Positions 53,583 to 62,202 of a stretch of 64,000 bases of DNA are shown in pieces. The position numbers and the translations under genes were made by a program. The stretch is from Pseudomonas trivialis. Its GTDB lineage: Bacteria > Pseudomonadota > Gammaproteobacteria > Pseudomonadales > Pseudomonadaceae. Each line of letters opens with the position of its first letter. The stretch's first letter is position 1. Below the pieces are notes generated by a model. The model saw only the letters and a list, made by a program, of their open reading frames with translations. It ran no database searches and had not been told where the DNA came from. The stretch lies in NCBI RefSeq assembly GCF_001439805.1, contig NZ_JYLK01000007.1:124001-188000 (forward strand), read 5' to 3'.

Positions 53583-55358
53583 ATGAGCAGAATGAGAGCA
53601 GTCGAAGCCGCCGTCCTGGTGATGCGCCGCGAGGGCGTGAACACCGCCTTCGGCATCCCGGGCGCTGCGATCAACCCGCTGTATTCGGCTTTGCAGAAGC
53701 TTGGCGGCATCGATCACGTCCTTGCTCGCCATGTTGAAGGCGCCTCGCACATGGCCGAGGGCTATACCCGCACCAAGGCCGGCAATATCGGCGTGTGTAT
53801 CGGCACTTCGGGTCCGGCGGGCACCGACATGGTCACCGGCCTCTACAGCGCGTCGGCCGACTCCATCCCGATCCTGTGCATCACCGGCCAGGCGCCCCGT
53901 GCCCGCCTGCACAAGGAAGACTTCCAGGCCGTCGATATCACCAGCATCGTCAAGCCGGTGACCAAGTGGGCGACCACCGTGCTGGAGCCGGGCCAGGTGC
54001 CCTACGCGTTCCAGAAAGCCTTTTATGAAATGCGCTCCGGGCGCCCCGGCCCGGTGCTGATCGATCTGCCGTTCGATGTGCAGATGGCCGAAATCGAGTT
54101 CGACATCGACGCCTACCAGCCGCTGCCCCTGGCCAAACCGCTGGCCACCCGCGCTCAGGTGGAAAAGGCCCTGGCCCTGCTCGATGCGGCCGAACGTCCG
54201 TTACTGGTGAGCGGCGGCGGCGTGATCAATGCCGACGCCAGCGACTTGCTGGTGGCGTTCGCCGAACTGACCGGCATCCCGGTGATCCCGACCCTGATGG
54301 GCTGGGGCACCCTCCCCGATGATCACCCGCAGATGGTGGGCATGGTCGGCCTGCAAACCTCGCACCGGTATGGCAACGCGACCCTGCTCGAGTCAGACCT
54401 GGTGCTGGGCATCGGCAACCGCTGGGCCAATCGCCATACGGGCTCGGTGGAGGTGTACACCGAGGGACGCAGGTTCATCCATGTCGACATCGAACCGATG
54501 CAGATCGGCCGCGTGTTCGCCCCGGACCTGGGCATTGTTTCCGACGCCGGCGCCGCACTGACGATGTTCATCGACGTGGCCCGCGAATGGAAAGCCGCCG
54601 GCAAACTCAAGGACCGCAGCGCCTGGCTGCATGACTGCCAGCAACGCAAGGCCACCCTGCAGCGCAAGACCCACTTCGATAACGTGCCGGTCAAGCCGCA
54701 GCGGGTGTACGAAGAGATGAACCGGGTATTCGGCAAAGACACCTGCTACGTCAGCACCATCGGCCTGTCGCAGATTGCCGGCGCGCAATTTCTGCACGTT
54801 TATAAACCCCGCCACTGGATCAACTGCGGCCAGGCCGGGCCCCTGGGCTGGACCATTCCGGCGGCCCTCGGCGTGGTCAAGGCTGACCCGAGCCGCAAGG
54901 TGGTGGCGCTGTCGGGGGACTATGATTTCCAGTTCATGATCGAAGAGCTGGCGGTGGGCGCACAGTTCAAGCTGCCGTATATCCATGTGGTGGTGAACAA
55001 TTCCTACCTGGGCTTGATACGCCAGGCCCAGCGAGGCTTTGACATGGATTATTGCGTGCAGCTGTCTTTCGACAACCTCAACGCGCCGGAGCTGAACGGC
55101 TATGGCGTCGACCATGTGGCCGTCGCCGAAGGCCTGGGTTGCAAGGCGCTGCGGGTGTTCGAGCCGGGCCAGATCCAGCCGGCGTTGCGCAAGGCCCAGG
55201 AAATGATCGAAACATTCAAGGTGCCAGTGATCGTTGAGATTATTCTGGAGCGCGTGACCAATATTTCCATGGGCACCGAGATCAACGCCGTCAACGAATT
55301 CGAAGACCTGGCGCTGGTCGGCAACGATGCGCCGACTGCCATTGCCCTGCTCGATTAA
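53583..55358 (+). CDS. gcl: glyoxylate carboligase
   Basis: Gcl joins two glyoxylates to tartronate semialdehyde with CO2 release; it is ThDP- and FAD-dependent and acts in the cytoplasm. The 591-residue protein has Val51 in [12 protein letters not shown], at the position where most ThDP enzymes have Glu, a hallmark of Gcl. [32 protein letters not shown] and the ThDP motif [12 protein letters not shown] are present. GAGGCG precedes the ATG. It is the first gene of gcl-hyi-glxR, with hyi 10 bp downstream. Confidence 0.98.
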   Translation: MSRMRAVEAAVLVMRREGVNTAFGIPGAAINPLYSALQKLGGIDHVLARHVEGASHMAEGYTRTKAGNIGVCIGTSGPAGTDMVTGLYSASADSIPILCITGQAPRARLHKEDFQAVDITSIVKPVTKWATTVLEPGQVPYAFQKAFYEMRSGRPGPVLIDLPFDVQMAEIEFDIDAYQPLPLAKPLATRAQVEKALALLDAAERPLLVSGGGVINADASDLLVAFAELTGIPVIPTLMGWGTLPDDHPQMVGMVGLQTSHRYGNATLLESDLVLGIGNRWANRHTGSVEVYTEGRRFIHVDIEPMQIGRVFAPDLGIVSDAGAALTMFIDVAREWKAAGKLKDRSAWLHDCQQRKATLQRKTHFDNVPVKPQRVYEEMNRVFGKDTCYVSTIGLSQIAGAQFLHVYKPRHWINCGQAGPLGWTIPAALGVVKADPSRKVVALSGDYDFQFMIEELAVGAQFKLPYIHVVVNNSYLGLIRQAQRGFDMDYCVQLSFDNLNAPELNGYGVDHVAVAEGLGCKALRVFEPGQIQPALRKAQEMIETFKVPVIVEIILERVTNISMGTEINAVNEFEDLALVGNDAPTAIALLD

Positions 55359-55368
55359 GGAGAACCCT

Positions 55369-56151
55369 ATGCCGCGCTTTGCCGCCAACCTGTCCATGCT
55401 GTTTACCGAACAGGATTTCCTCGCCCGTTTCAAGGCGGCCGCCGACGCCGGTTTCGCCGGCGTCGAATACCTGTTCCCGTATGAGTTCAGCTCAGTTGAA
55501 CTCAAGGCGCAGCTCGAGGCCAACGGCCTGACCCAAGTGCTGTTCAACCTGCCAGCCGGGGACTGGGCCAAGGGTGAGCGCGGCATCGCGTGCCACCCTG
55601 ACCGGGTCGAGGAGTTCCGCGCCGGGGTCACGCTCGCCATCGCCTACGCCCAAGTGCTGGGCAATACCCAGGTCAACTGCCTGGCGGGCATTCGCCCCGA
55701 AGGGGTGGACGATAAAACCGTGGAGCAGACCTTTGTCGCCAACCTCAAGTACGCCGCCGAACACCTTCAGGCGGCAGGCATCCGGCTGGTGATGGAAATG
55801 ATCAACACCCGCGATATCCCGGGGTTCTACCTCAACAATACCGCGCAAGCCCTGGCGATCCGCGAGCAGGTGGGCAGTGACAATCTGTTCCTGCAATACG
55901 ACATCTACCACATGCAAATCATGGAGGGCGACCTGGCCCGGACCATGGCCACTCACCTGGAGGTGATCAACCATATCCAACTGGCCGACAACCCGGGGCG
56001 CAACGAGCCGGGCACCGGCGAGATCAACTACCGCTTCCTGTTCGAACATCTGGACCGCATCGGGTACCAGGGTTGGGTCGGCTGTGAATACAAGCCGTTG
56101 ACCACCACCGAAGCGGGTCTTGGCTGGCTGAAAAGCCATAACGCCATCTAA
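55369..56151 (+). CDS. hyi: hydroxypyruvate isomerase
   Basis: Hyi interconverts tartronate semialdehyde and hydroxypyruvate. The 260-residue TIM-barrel protein has the N-terminal FAANLSMLFTEQDFLARF and the metal-binding Glu/Asp/His positions in MEMINTRDIPGFYL, YDIYHMQIMEGD and GCEYKP. ATG 55369 has TAAGGAGA upstream and lies 10 bp after gcl; the longer frame runs into gcl. Confidence 0.96.
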   Translation: MPRFAANLSMLFTEQDFLARFKAAADAGFAGVEYLFPYEFSSVELKAQLEANGLTQVLFNLPAGDWAKGERGIACHPDRVEEFRAGVTLAIAYAQVLGNTQVNCLAGIRPEGVDDKTVEQTFVANLKYAAEHLQAAGIRLVMEMINTRDIPGFYLNNTAQALAIREQVGSDNLFLQYDIYHMQIMEGDLARTMATHLEVINHIQLADNPGRNEPGTGEINYRFLFEHLDRIGYQGWVGCEYKPLTTTEAGLGWLKSHNAI

Positions 56152-56169
56152 TAAAAAGAGGATTTCATC

Positions 56170-57060
56170 ATGGCTAACATCGGTTTTATCGGCACCGGCA
56201 TCATGGGCCTGCCCATGGCTGCGAACCTGCAAAAGGCGGGTCATCAGTTGTTTCTGTCCGAACACCACGGCAAGGCACCGGCTGAACTGATCAGCGCCGG
56301 CGCCGTGGCCCTGGCCACCCCGCAGCAGGTGGCGCGGGAGGCCGAGTTCATCATCGTGATGGTGCCCGACACGCCGCAGGTCGAGGACGTGCTGTTCGGT
56401 GCCAACGGCGTGGCCACCGGGCTGTCACCAGACAAGGTGGTGATCGACATGAGTTCGATCTCCCCCACCGCCACCAAAGCCTTTGCGGCAAAGATCAATG
56501 AGACCGGCGCGCGCTACCTCGACGCACCGGTGTCCGGCGGTGAAGTCGGCGCCAGGGCCGGCAGCCTGAGCATCATGGTCGGTGGTCAGCCGCAGACCTT
56601 TGAGCGCGCCCTGCCGCTGCTGCAGAGCATGGGCAAGAACATCACGCTGGTCGGCGGCAATGGCGACGGCCAGACAGCCAAGGTGGCCAACCAGATCATC
56701 GTGGCACTGAACATCCAGGCGGTGGCCGAAGCGCTGCTGTTCGCGGCAAAAAACGGCGCCGATCCGGCCAGGGTGCGTGACGCGCTGATGGGCGGCTTTG
56801 CCGCCTCCAGAATCCTCGAAGTGCACGGCGAACGCATGATCAACGGCACCTTCGAGCCGGGCTTTCGTATCAACCTGCACCAGAAGGATTTGAACCTGGC
56901 GCTGGCCGGGGCAAAAGAGTTGGGGATCAACCTGCCCAATACCGCCGCCACCCAGCAGGTGTTCAGCACCTGCAGGGCAATAGGCGGTGGCAACTGGGAC
57001 CATTCGGCACTGATCAAGGGCCTGGAGCACATGGCGAACTTCTCGATTCGCGCAGAATAA
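56170..57060 (+). CDS. glxR: 2-hydroxy-3-oxopropionate (tartronate semialdehyde) reductase
   Basis: GlxR reduces tartronate semialdehyde to D-glycerate, completing the glyoxylate-to-glycerate pathway with gcl and hyi. The 296-residue beta-hydroxyacid dehydrogenase has the Rossmann motif IGFIGTGIMGLPMAANL, substrate-binding DAPVSGGEVGA, the catalytic Lys in GQTAKVANQI and the C-terminal KDLNLAL. It lies 18 bp after hyi. A downstream REP hairpin at 57071 may act as transcription end. Confidence 0.97.
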   Translation: MANIGFIGTGIMGLPMAANLQKAGHQLFLSEHHGKAPAELISAGAVALATPQQVAREAEFIIVMVPDTPQVEDVLFGANGVATGLSPDKVVIDMSSISPTATKAFAAKINETGARYLDAPVSGGEVGARAGSLSIMVGGQPQTFERALPLLQSMGKNITLVGGNGDGQTAKVANQIIVALNIQAVAEALLFAAKNGADPARVRDALMGGFAASRILEVHGERMINGTFEPGFRINLHQKDLNLALAGAKELGINLPNTAATQQVFSTCRAIGGGNWDHSALIKGLEHMANFSIRAE

Positions 57061-57070
57061 ATGCGATCCC

Positions 57071-57096
57071 TGTGGGAGGGGGCTTGCTCCCGATGG
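57071..57096 (+). repeat. REP element after glxR
   Basis: TGTGGGAGGGGGCTTGCTCC followed by CGATGG is a canonical member of the window's main REP family, 10 bp past the glxR stop. Confidence 0.88.
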
Positions 57097-57196
57097 GTTC
57101 ACCACGGTTTCTCTGACTCACCCAAAACCCGCCCCCGCATGGACAGCCCGTTCGAATCCCCCTAGGCTTGCCCGACCTTCGATTCGGGCGTTCTTT

Positions 57197-58021
57197 ATGC
57201 ACAGCAATAACGATTGGCGTCAGCGGCTCTACGTCATGGTTTTCCAGAGCGACACCCTGGCCGGGCGGCGCTTTGACGGCATCCTGCTGCTGATCATCCT
57301 CGCCAGCCTGGTGATCGTGATGCTCGACAGCATCGACCAGGTCCACCAGAACTACGCCAATGTGCTGGCCTATATCGAGTGGGGCTTCACGCTGATCTTC
57401 GCCGTCGAATACTGCCTGCGCCTGTATTGCTCGCCCAAGCCGCTGCGTTATGCCTTCAGCTTTTATGGGCTGGTGGACCTGCTGGCCATCGTGCCCGGTA
57501 TCCTCGCGCTGTATTACAGCGACGCGCAGTACCTGTTGATCATCCGCATCATCCGCATGCTGCGGATTTTCCGCGTGCTCAAGCTCAGCCCCTACCTCAA
57601 GCAGGCCAACTACCTGATGGCGGCGCTGCGCGGCAGCAAACAGAAGATCGTGGTGTTCCTGGTCAGCGTGTGCACGCTGGTGACCGTGTTCGGCACCCTG
57701 ATGTACGTGATCGAAGGCCCGGAGCACGGCTTTACCAGCATTCCCAAGGGTATCTATTGGGCAATCGTGACGCTGACCACCGTGGGCTTTGGCGACATCG
57801 TGCCCAAGACCCCGCTGGGCCAGGTGATTTCGTCACTGGTGATGATCACCGGTTACTCGATCATCGCCGTGCCCACCGGGATTTTCACCGCTGAACTGGC
57901 CAGCGCCATGCGCGGTGAACAGCTGCAAACCGACTGCCCGGTGTGCAAGAAAGACAGCCATGAGCCCAACGCAGCGTTCTGTTCGCGCTGTGGCAGTCAT
58001 CTTTTCAAGAAAGTGGAATAA
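57197..58021 (+). CDS. voltage-gated-type K+ channel with C-terminal zinc ribbon
   Basis: This 274-residue ion_trans-family channel subunit (KvAP-like) has six helices S1-S6, with the S4-like arginine series RIIRMLRIFRVLKLS at about residues 115-129 and the selectivity filter TTVGFGD before S6 (about 195-201). The C-terminal tail has the pair CPVC...CSRCGSH, a zinc ribbon. K+ conduction is inferred from the filter. It has no promoter-proximal partner; upstream is glxR and downstream sbp, each separated. A strong Shine-Dalgarno is not visible at ATG 57197. It lies inside the inverted repeat pair A/B. Confidence 0.9.
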   Translation: MHSNNDWRQRLYVMVFQSDTLAGRRFDGILLLIILASLVIVMLDSIDQVHQNYANVLAYIEWGFTLIFAVEYCLRLYCSPKPLRYAFSFYGLVDLLAIVPGILALYYSDAQYLLIIRIIRMLRIFRVLKLSPYLKQANYLMAALRGSKQKIVVFLVSVCTLVTVFGTLMYVIEGPEHGFTSIPKGIYWAIVTLTTVGFGDIVPKTPLGQVISSLVMITGYSIIAVPTGIFTAELASAMRGEQLQTDCPVCKKDSHEPNAAFCSRCGSHLFKKVE

Positions 58022-58115
58022 GCAAAGTTCTTTTTAATCTTTAAGGCGCTATGCGCGTGCCGCTATAGTCGCTGGCACAGTGCCTCCCCTCTTCTCGAAC
58101 AACAAGGAATGAGCA

Positions 58116-59120
58116 GTGAAAAAACTCGTTAGCGCCTCTCTCCTGGCCGCCGGCCTTGCCCTCGCGGGCGCCGTGCAGGCAGCCCCCGTTACACTGCTCA
58201 ACGTCTCTTACGATGTGATGCGCGATTTCTACAAGGACTACAACGCAGCCTTCCAGAAGCACTGGGACAGCGTGCACCCGAACGACAAGCTGACCCTGCA
58301 GATGTCCTTCGGCGGCTCCAGCAAACAGGCGCGCTCGGTCATCGATGGCCTGCCGGCCGACGTGATCACCATGAACATGGCCACCGACATCAATGCCCTG
58401 GTCGATAACGGCAAACTGGTGCCGGACAACTGGGTCACCCGCCTGCCGAACAACAGCGCGCCGTTCACCTCGGCCACTGTGTTCATCGTGCGCAAGGGCA
58501 ACCCGAAAGCCCTGAAGGACTGGCCGGACCTGTTGAAAGACGGCGTGCAAGTGATCGTGCCCAACCCCAAGACGTCCGGTAACGGCCGCTACACCTACCT
58601 GTCGGCCTGGGGCTATGTACTCAAGAACGGTGGTGACGAAGACAAGGCCAAGGCCTTTGTCGGCAAGCTGTTCAAACAGGCGCCAGTGCTGGACACCGGT
58701 GGCCGCGCCGCGACCACCACGTTCATGACCAACCAGATCGGCGACGTGTTGGTGACCTTCGAGAACGAAGCGGAAATGATCGCCCGTGAATTCGGCCGCG
58801 ATCAGTTCGAAGTGATCTACCCAAGCGTCTCCGCCGAGGCCGAGCCGCCGGTGTCGGTGGTCGACAAAGTGGTCGACAAGAAAGGCACCCGCGCGGCCGC
58901 CGAAGACTACCTGAAGTACCTGTGGTCGCCCGAAGGCCAGGAAGTTGCTGCCAATAACTACCTGCGCCCACGCAACCCGGCGGTGCTGGCCAAGTACACC
59001 GACCGTTTCCCGAAAGTCGACTTCCTGTCGGTGGAGAAGACCTTTGGCGACTGGCGCACCGTGCAGAAGACTCACTTCAATGATGGCGGCGTGTTTGACC
59101 AGATCTACTCCGGTCAATAA
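58116..59120 (+). CDS. sbp: sulfate/thiosulfate-binding protein
   Basis: Sbp is the periplasmic receptor for sulfate/thiosulfate uptake. The 334-residue protein has a signal peptide (cut near AVQA/APV), the N-terminal family motif LLNVSYDVMRDFYKDYN and the oxyanion-binding SFGGSSKQARSVIDGL, plus PKTSGNGRYTYLSAWGY. The CysTWA transporter is not in the window, so it must work with a distant permease. A weak promoter with -10 TATAGT (58064-58069) lies upstream. Confidence 0.95.
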   Translation: MKKLVSASLLAAGLALAGAVQAAPVTLLNVSYDVMRDFYKDYNAAFQKHWDSVHPNDKLTLQMSFGGSSKQARSVIDGLPADVITMNMATDINALVDNGKLVPDNWVTRLPNNSAPFTSATVFIVRKGNPKALKDWPDLLKDGVQVIVPNPKTSGNGRYTYLSAWGYVLKNGGDEDKAKAFVGKLFKQAPVLDTGGRAATTTFMTNQIGDVLVTFENEAEMIAREFGRDQFEVIYPSVSAEAEPPVSVVDKVVDKKGTRAAAEDYLKYLWSPEGQEVAANNYLRPRNPAVLAKYTDRFPKVDFLSVEKTFGDWRTVQKTHFNDGGVFDQIYSGQ

Positions 59121-59157
59121 CCAAACGCGGTCAAAACTGTGGGTGGCTCCGCCAAGT

Positions 59158-59391
59158 CTTCGACTTAGCGCTGTCGCGCAGCAAACTGGGGCCTCTGTGG
59201 TGAGCGGGCTTGCCCCGCGTTGGGGCGCGAAGCGCCCCCAATCAAAGAAAATGCGCTGTACCTGACACTACGCAGAACAGGGTTTTGGGGCTGCTGCGCA
59301 GCCCAACGCGGGGCAAGCCCGCTCGCCACAGGAATGTGGCTGCCTGAAACTTCAGGTTTTAAAATCAATACGTTATTTTGTGTTTGATAAG
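59158..59391 (-). repeat. 234-bp element, copy B (reverse orientation)
   Basis: This is the reverse complement of copy A (52733-52965) with about twelve substitutions and one indel over 234 bp as counted by eye (roughly 94 % identity). Its internal REP arms are 59194-59223 and 59302-59331, 30 bp each with one mismatch. One end abuts the REPIN at 59393. Together A and B flank the HbpS-like gene, gcl-hyi-glxR, the K+ channel and sbp. No ORF is present; 59121-59488 contains only repeats. Confidence 0.85.
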
Positions 59392-59392
59392 G

Positions 59393-59470
59393 GCTGGCTT
59401 GCCTGCGCAGACACCTCGCTGTATCAGACAGACCGAGGTGACGCTATCGCAGGCAAGCCAGCTCCCACAG
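59393..59470. repeat. REPIN of the CTGGCTTGCCTGCGATAGC family
   Basis: GCTGGCTTGCCTGCG (59393-59407) and CGCAGGCAAGCCAGC (59448-59462) form perfect 15-bp inverted arms, with the loop holding ACACCTCG/CGAGGTG as a second stem. The outer flank TCCCACAG continues the REP. It directly adjoins element B. Confidence 0.85.
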
Positions 59471-59488
59471 TGGTTTTGCATTCGGCAA

Positions 59489-60103
59489 TTACATCGGCGG
59501 TGTCACGCCATCCTTCCCGGCAGAGATCGCCTGGGCAGTGACTTTCCCGCCCGCCCCCTGCGACGCGAACAACACCACCTTCACGCCCGGCTTGAGCAAC
59601 GTGCGATCCCCAGGCTCCAGGTTGACGATCGGCACATCATCCGGCACCACGATCTTCTGCTCGCCGCCCTTGTATCTGACGGTCAACGTACGTCCTTTGC
59701 TGACCACCAGGTCGCCGACGGTGCCGTTGGTCATGCTGCTGCCTTCCTTTAAATCGAATGCCCGATGCCCTTCACCCGTGCCGGCCATGGCCGGGGGGAA
59801 TACGTGGACTTCAAGGGCGGTCAGGGTGCCGTCGGCATTGGGCATGGCAGCCGAGCCGATGTAGCTGCCCGGCTTGATCTGATCAATTTTGGTCAGCGTC
59901 ACAGCTCGCACCTGGGTGGCCGGGGTAAGGTGCACGACCACGTCTTCGCCGCTGTTGACCTTGACGTGCATGGCATCCCCGTCCATCGCGGTGATGGCGC
60001 CGCGTACGCCAACGCGCGGGGCCTCGGCCGCGTGCGCCAGGCCCACCGCCATGGCAGCGGCGAGGGTTGAGGCCAAAATCATCTTATTCAACGTGATCTT
60101 CAT
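59489..60103 (-). CDS. secreted DUF5666-like protein
   Basis: This 204-residue protein has a signal peptide (cut near GLAHA/AEAP) and two or three repeats of a small beta-barrel-like module (GVRGAITAMDGDAMHVKV, VVHLTPATQVRAV, TVGDLVVSKGRTLTVRY) resembling DUF5666. That is a weak family match by eye, with no known function. ATG 60103 has AGGAAAT upstream; the longer frame (to 60169) lacks support. It is divergent from the MFS gene and probably periplasmic. Confidence 0.75.
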   Translation of the reverse strand: MKITLNKMILASTLAAAMAVGLAHAAEAPRVGVRGAITAMDGDAMHVKVNSGEDVVVHLTPATQVRAVTLTKIDQIKPGSYIGSAAMPNADGTLTALEVHVFPPAMAGTGEGHRAFDLKEGSSMTNGTVGDLVVSKGRTLTVRYKGGEQKIVVPDDVPIVNLEPGDRTLLKPGVKVVLFASQGAGGKVTAQAISAGKDGVTPPM

Positions 60104-60243
60104 CGCAGTGGATTTCCTGTTTCGGCAGTTGTGACTGAATGTATCATTGCCCGGCATAAGTAATATCACGCCGAACAGCCTACTCGTCCCAGGGCATTGT
60201 CTCTACTCTCGCTCACCATCCTCCCCTGCTTTATGAGAACACC

Positions 60244-61440
60244 ATGAACGCTACGTTCCACGCTGCACCCACCATGACCCGAGGCATGGTGATGCTGTTT
60301 GCGTTTTGCTGCGGTGCCATTGTGGCCAACATCTATTACGCGCAGCCGATCATCGAAATGATCGCGCCGGACATCGGCCTGACGCCCGCGATGGCGAGCC
60401 TGATCGTGTCGCTGACGCAGATCGGCTATGCCCTGGGCCTGTTTTTTCTGGTGCCCTTGGGTGACCTGCTGGAAAACCGCAAGCTGATGATCACCACCAC
60501 CGTGGTGGCCATCGCCAGCCTGCTGGGCGCGGCATTTACCGAGCAGCCGAACCTGTTCCTGCTGGTGTCGCTGCTGATCGGCTTCAGTTCGGTGTCGGTG
60601 CAGATCCTGATCCCGCTGGCCGCGCACCTGGCGCCCGCCGAATCCCGTGGACGGGTGGTGGGCAGCATCATGGGCGGTTTGTTACTCGGCATTTTGCTCG
60701 CACGGCCGGTGTCCAGCCTGGTGGCCGACCACTTCGGCTGGCGCGCGATGTTCATGGCGGCCGCCGCGTTGATGGCGTTTATCAGCGTGGTGCTGATGCT
60801 GACCATTCCCAGGCGTCAACCCGACCACAGCGCCAGCTACGGCCAGTTACTGCGCTCTCTGGGCACCCTGCTGCGTGAACAACCGCTACTGCGCCAGCGC
60901 GCGTTTTACCAGGGCTGCCTGTTCGCCACCTTCAGCCTGTTCTGGACCGCCGCTCCGCTGGAGCTGGTGCGCAGCCACGGTCTGAGCCAGACACAAATCG
61001 CACTCTTCGCCCTGGTGGGCGCCATCGGCGCCATCGCCGCGCCCATTGCCGGCCGTCTGGCCGACGCGGGCCACACCCATCGCGCCTCGCTGCTGGCCAT
61101 GCTGTTTGCCGCGTTGAGCTTCCTGCCGGCCCTGGTTCATCCGTTGTACAGCGTCATCGGCCTGGCCGTGACCGGCGTGGTGCTGGATTTCTGCGTGCAG
61201 ATGAACATGGTGCTCGGCCAGCGCGCCATCTATGCCCTCGACGCCAATAGCCGCAGCCGCCTGAATGCGCTGTACATGACCAGCATCTTCATCGGCGGCG
61301 CCTTCGGCTCGGCGATTGCCAGCAGTGTGTATGAACACGGCGGCTGGCTGGGCGTGATGCTGGTGGGCAGCGCATTCCCGCTGCTGGCGTTGCTGCGCTT
61401 CCTGGGTGCATCACGGCACGCGGCGGTCGCAACCGCCTAG
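60244..61440 (+). CDS. MFS transporter (AraJ/YgaY-like drug exporter group)
   Basis: This 398-residue major facilitator protein has 12 predicted helices. The loop 2-3 motif GDLLENRKLM is a variant of the MFS signature GxLaDrxGrkxxl, and ANIYYAQPIIEMIA near the N-terminus is typical of the AraJ/YgaY subgroup of proton-driven exporters. The substrate is unknown. Its TAG stop and the hicB stop share the palindrome CTAG (61437-61440), so the two genes converge with a 4-nt overlap. Confidence 0.92.
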   Translation: MNATFHAAPTMTRGMVMLFAFCCGAIVANIYYAQPIIEMIAPDIGLTPAMASLIVSLTQIGYALGLFFLVPLGDLLENRKLMITTTVVAIASLLGAAFTEQPNLFLLVSLLIGFSSVSVQILIPLAAHLAPAESRGRVVGSIMGGLLLGILLARPVSSLVADHFGWRAMFMAAAALMAFISVVLMLTIPRRQPDHSASYGQLLRSLGTLLREQPLLRQRAFYQGCLFATFSLFWTAAPLELVRSHGLSQTQIALFALVGAIGAIAAPIAGRLADAGHTHRASLLAMLFAALSFLPALVHPLYSVIGLAVTGVVLDFCVQMNMVLGQRAIYALDANSRSRLNALYMTSIFIGGAFGSAIASSVYEHGGWLGVMLVGSAFPLLALLRFLGASRHAAVATA

Positions 61441-61841
61441 GAACGCACCAACTTCTCCAATGCCGCGTCCGCCAGAAATGACGAGCGGCTTTTGACCTTG
61501 TGCTCGCGCACATAGCGGTCGATGCGCTGGATAACATAACCGGGCAAGGTCACATTGACCTTCTCGGTCCGGCCCAGATAGGGCGAAATATCCAGCTCCA
61601 GCATCCCCCAGCCCATGCCGGCGTACGCTTCGTCGGCGTGGTGATTGGCCACCGACGTTGGCATCGGAATCACCCCGCCCTCTGCGGCAATCGCCTGCAG
61701 CATGATGTGTGCGACTTCCACCGCTGCGTTGTACGCCTCTTCAAAACTGTCCCCGGCGGTGACAGCGCCGGGAATGTCGGGGATCTGGATGCCGGTGGCG
61801 GTGAAGTCATCGCCCCATTCGATACAGATTGGGTATTGCAT
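61437..61841 (-). CDS. hicB: HicB antitoxin with C-terminal RHH domain
   Basis: This 134-residue antitoxin has the N-terminal HicB partial RNase H-like fold (MQYPICIEWGDDFTATGIQI, then DIPGAVTAGDSFEEAYNAA) and a C-terminal ribbon-helix-helix (KVNVTLPGYVIQRIDRYV), the DNA-binding half that represses the operon. AAGGAG precedes ATG 61841, 11 bp after hicA. It neutralises HicA by direct binding. The stop overlaps that of the MFS gene. Confidence 0.92.
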   Translation of the reverse strand: MQYPICIEWGDDFTATGIQIPDIPGAVTAGDSFEEAYNAAVEVAHIMLQAIAAEGGVIPMPTSVANHHADEAYAGMGWGMLELDISPYLGRTEKVNVTLPGYVIQRIDRYVREHKVKSRSSFLADAALEKLVRS

Positions 61842-61852
61842 GCATGCTCTCC

Positions 61853-62041
61853 TTAAAACTGAAACAGACCGGCGCGTTTTCTGATGCTGCTGACGGTGCC
61901 CAGCGGCAAATCCTTTTTTGGATGGGGCACCGGGATCGTGTACGGGTTATAGCGGTGGGTAAAAATAGGATGGCTGCCCGTGACGCGATCCAGCACCCAA
62001 CCTGCTTCCTGCAGTTCCTTGATCAACAACCTGCTTTGCAC
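61853..62041 (-). CDS. hicA: HicA mRNA interferase toxin
   Basis: HicA is a small dsRBD-fold ribonuclease that blocks translation. The 62-residue protein has the family motif GWVLDRVTGSHPIFTH with catalytic His24, and PKKDLPLGTVSSI. It starts with GTG at 62041, preceded by AAGGAGG at ideal spacing. It is first in the hicAB operon, behind a perfect operator palindrome at 62067-62092. Confidence 0.92.
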   Translation of the reverse strand: MQSRLLIKELQEAGWVLDRVTGSHPIFTHRYNPYTIPVPHPKKDLPLGTVSSIRKRAGLFQF

Positions 62042-62066
62042 CTCGGCCTCCTTGGCTTGGCCCGAT

Positions 62067-62092
62067 TAAAGATAACCCTGGAGTTATCTTTA
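62067..62092. promoter_or_regulatory. hicAB operator palindrome
   Basis: TAAAGATAAC (62067-62076) and GTTATCTTTA (62083-62092) are perfect 10-bp inverted arms around CCTGGA, 25 bp upstream of the hicA start. HicB RHH proteins bind such symmetric sites to autoregulate. Confidence 0.75.
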
Positions 62093-62202
62093 CTCAAGCA
62101 CGAAATTCAGCTGGGTGACTGTCGGTTATGTGACGGGATATTGGGGTAGCGAAGGACGATGCGGATCCAGTGAAGGAGGGGCTTGCTTGATCAGTCAGTT
62201 CA

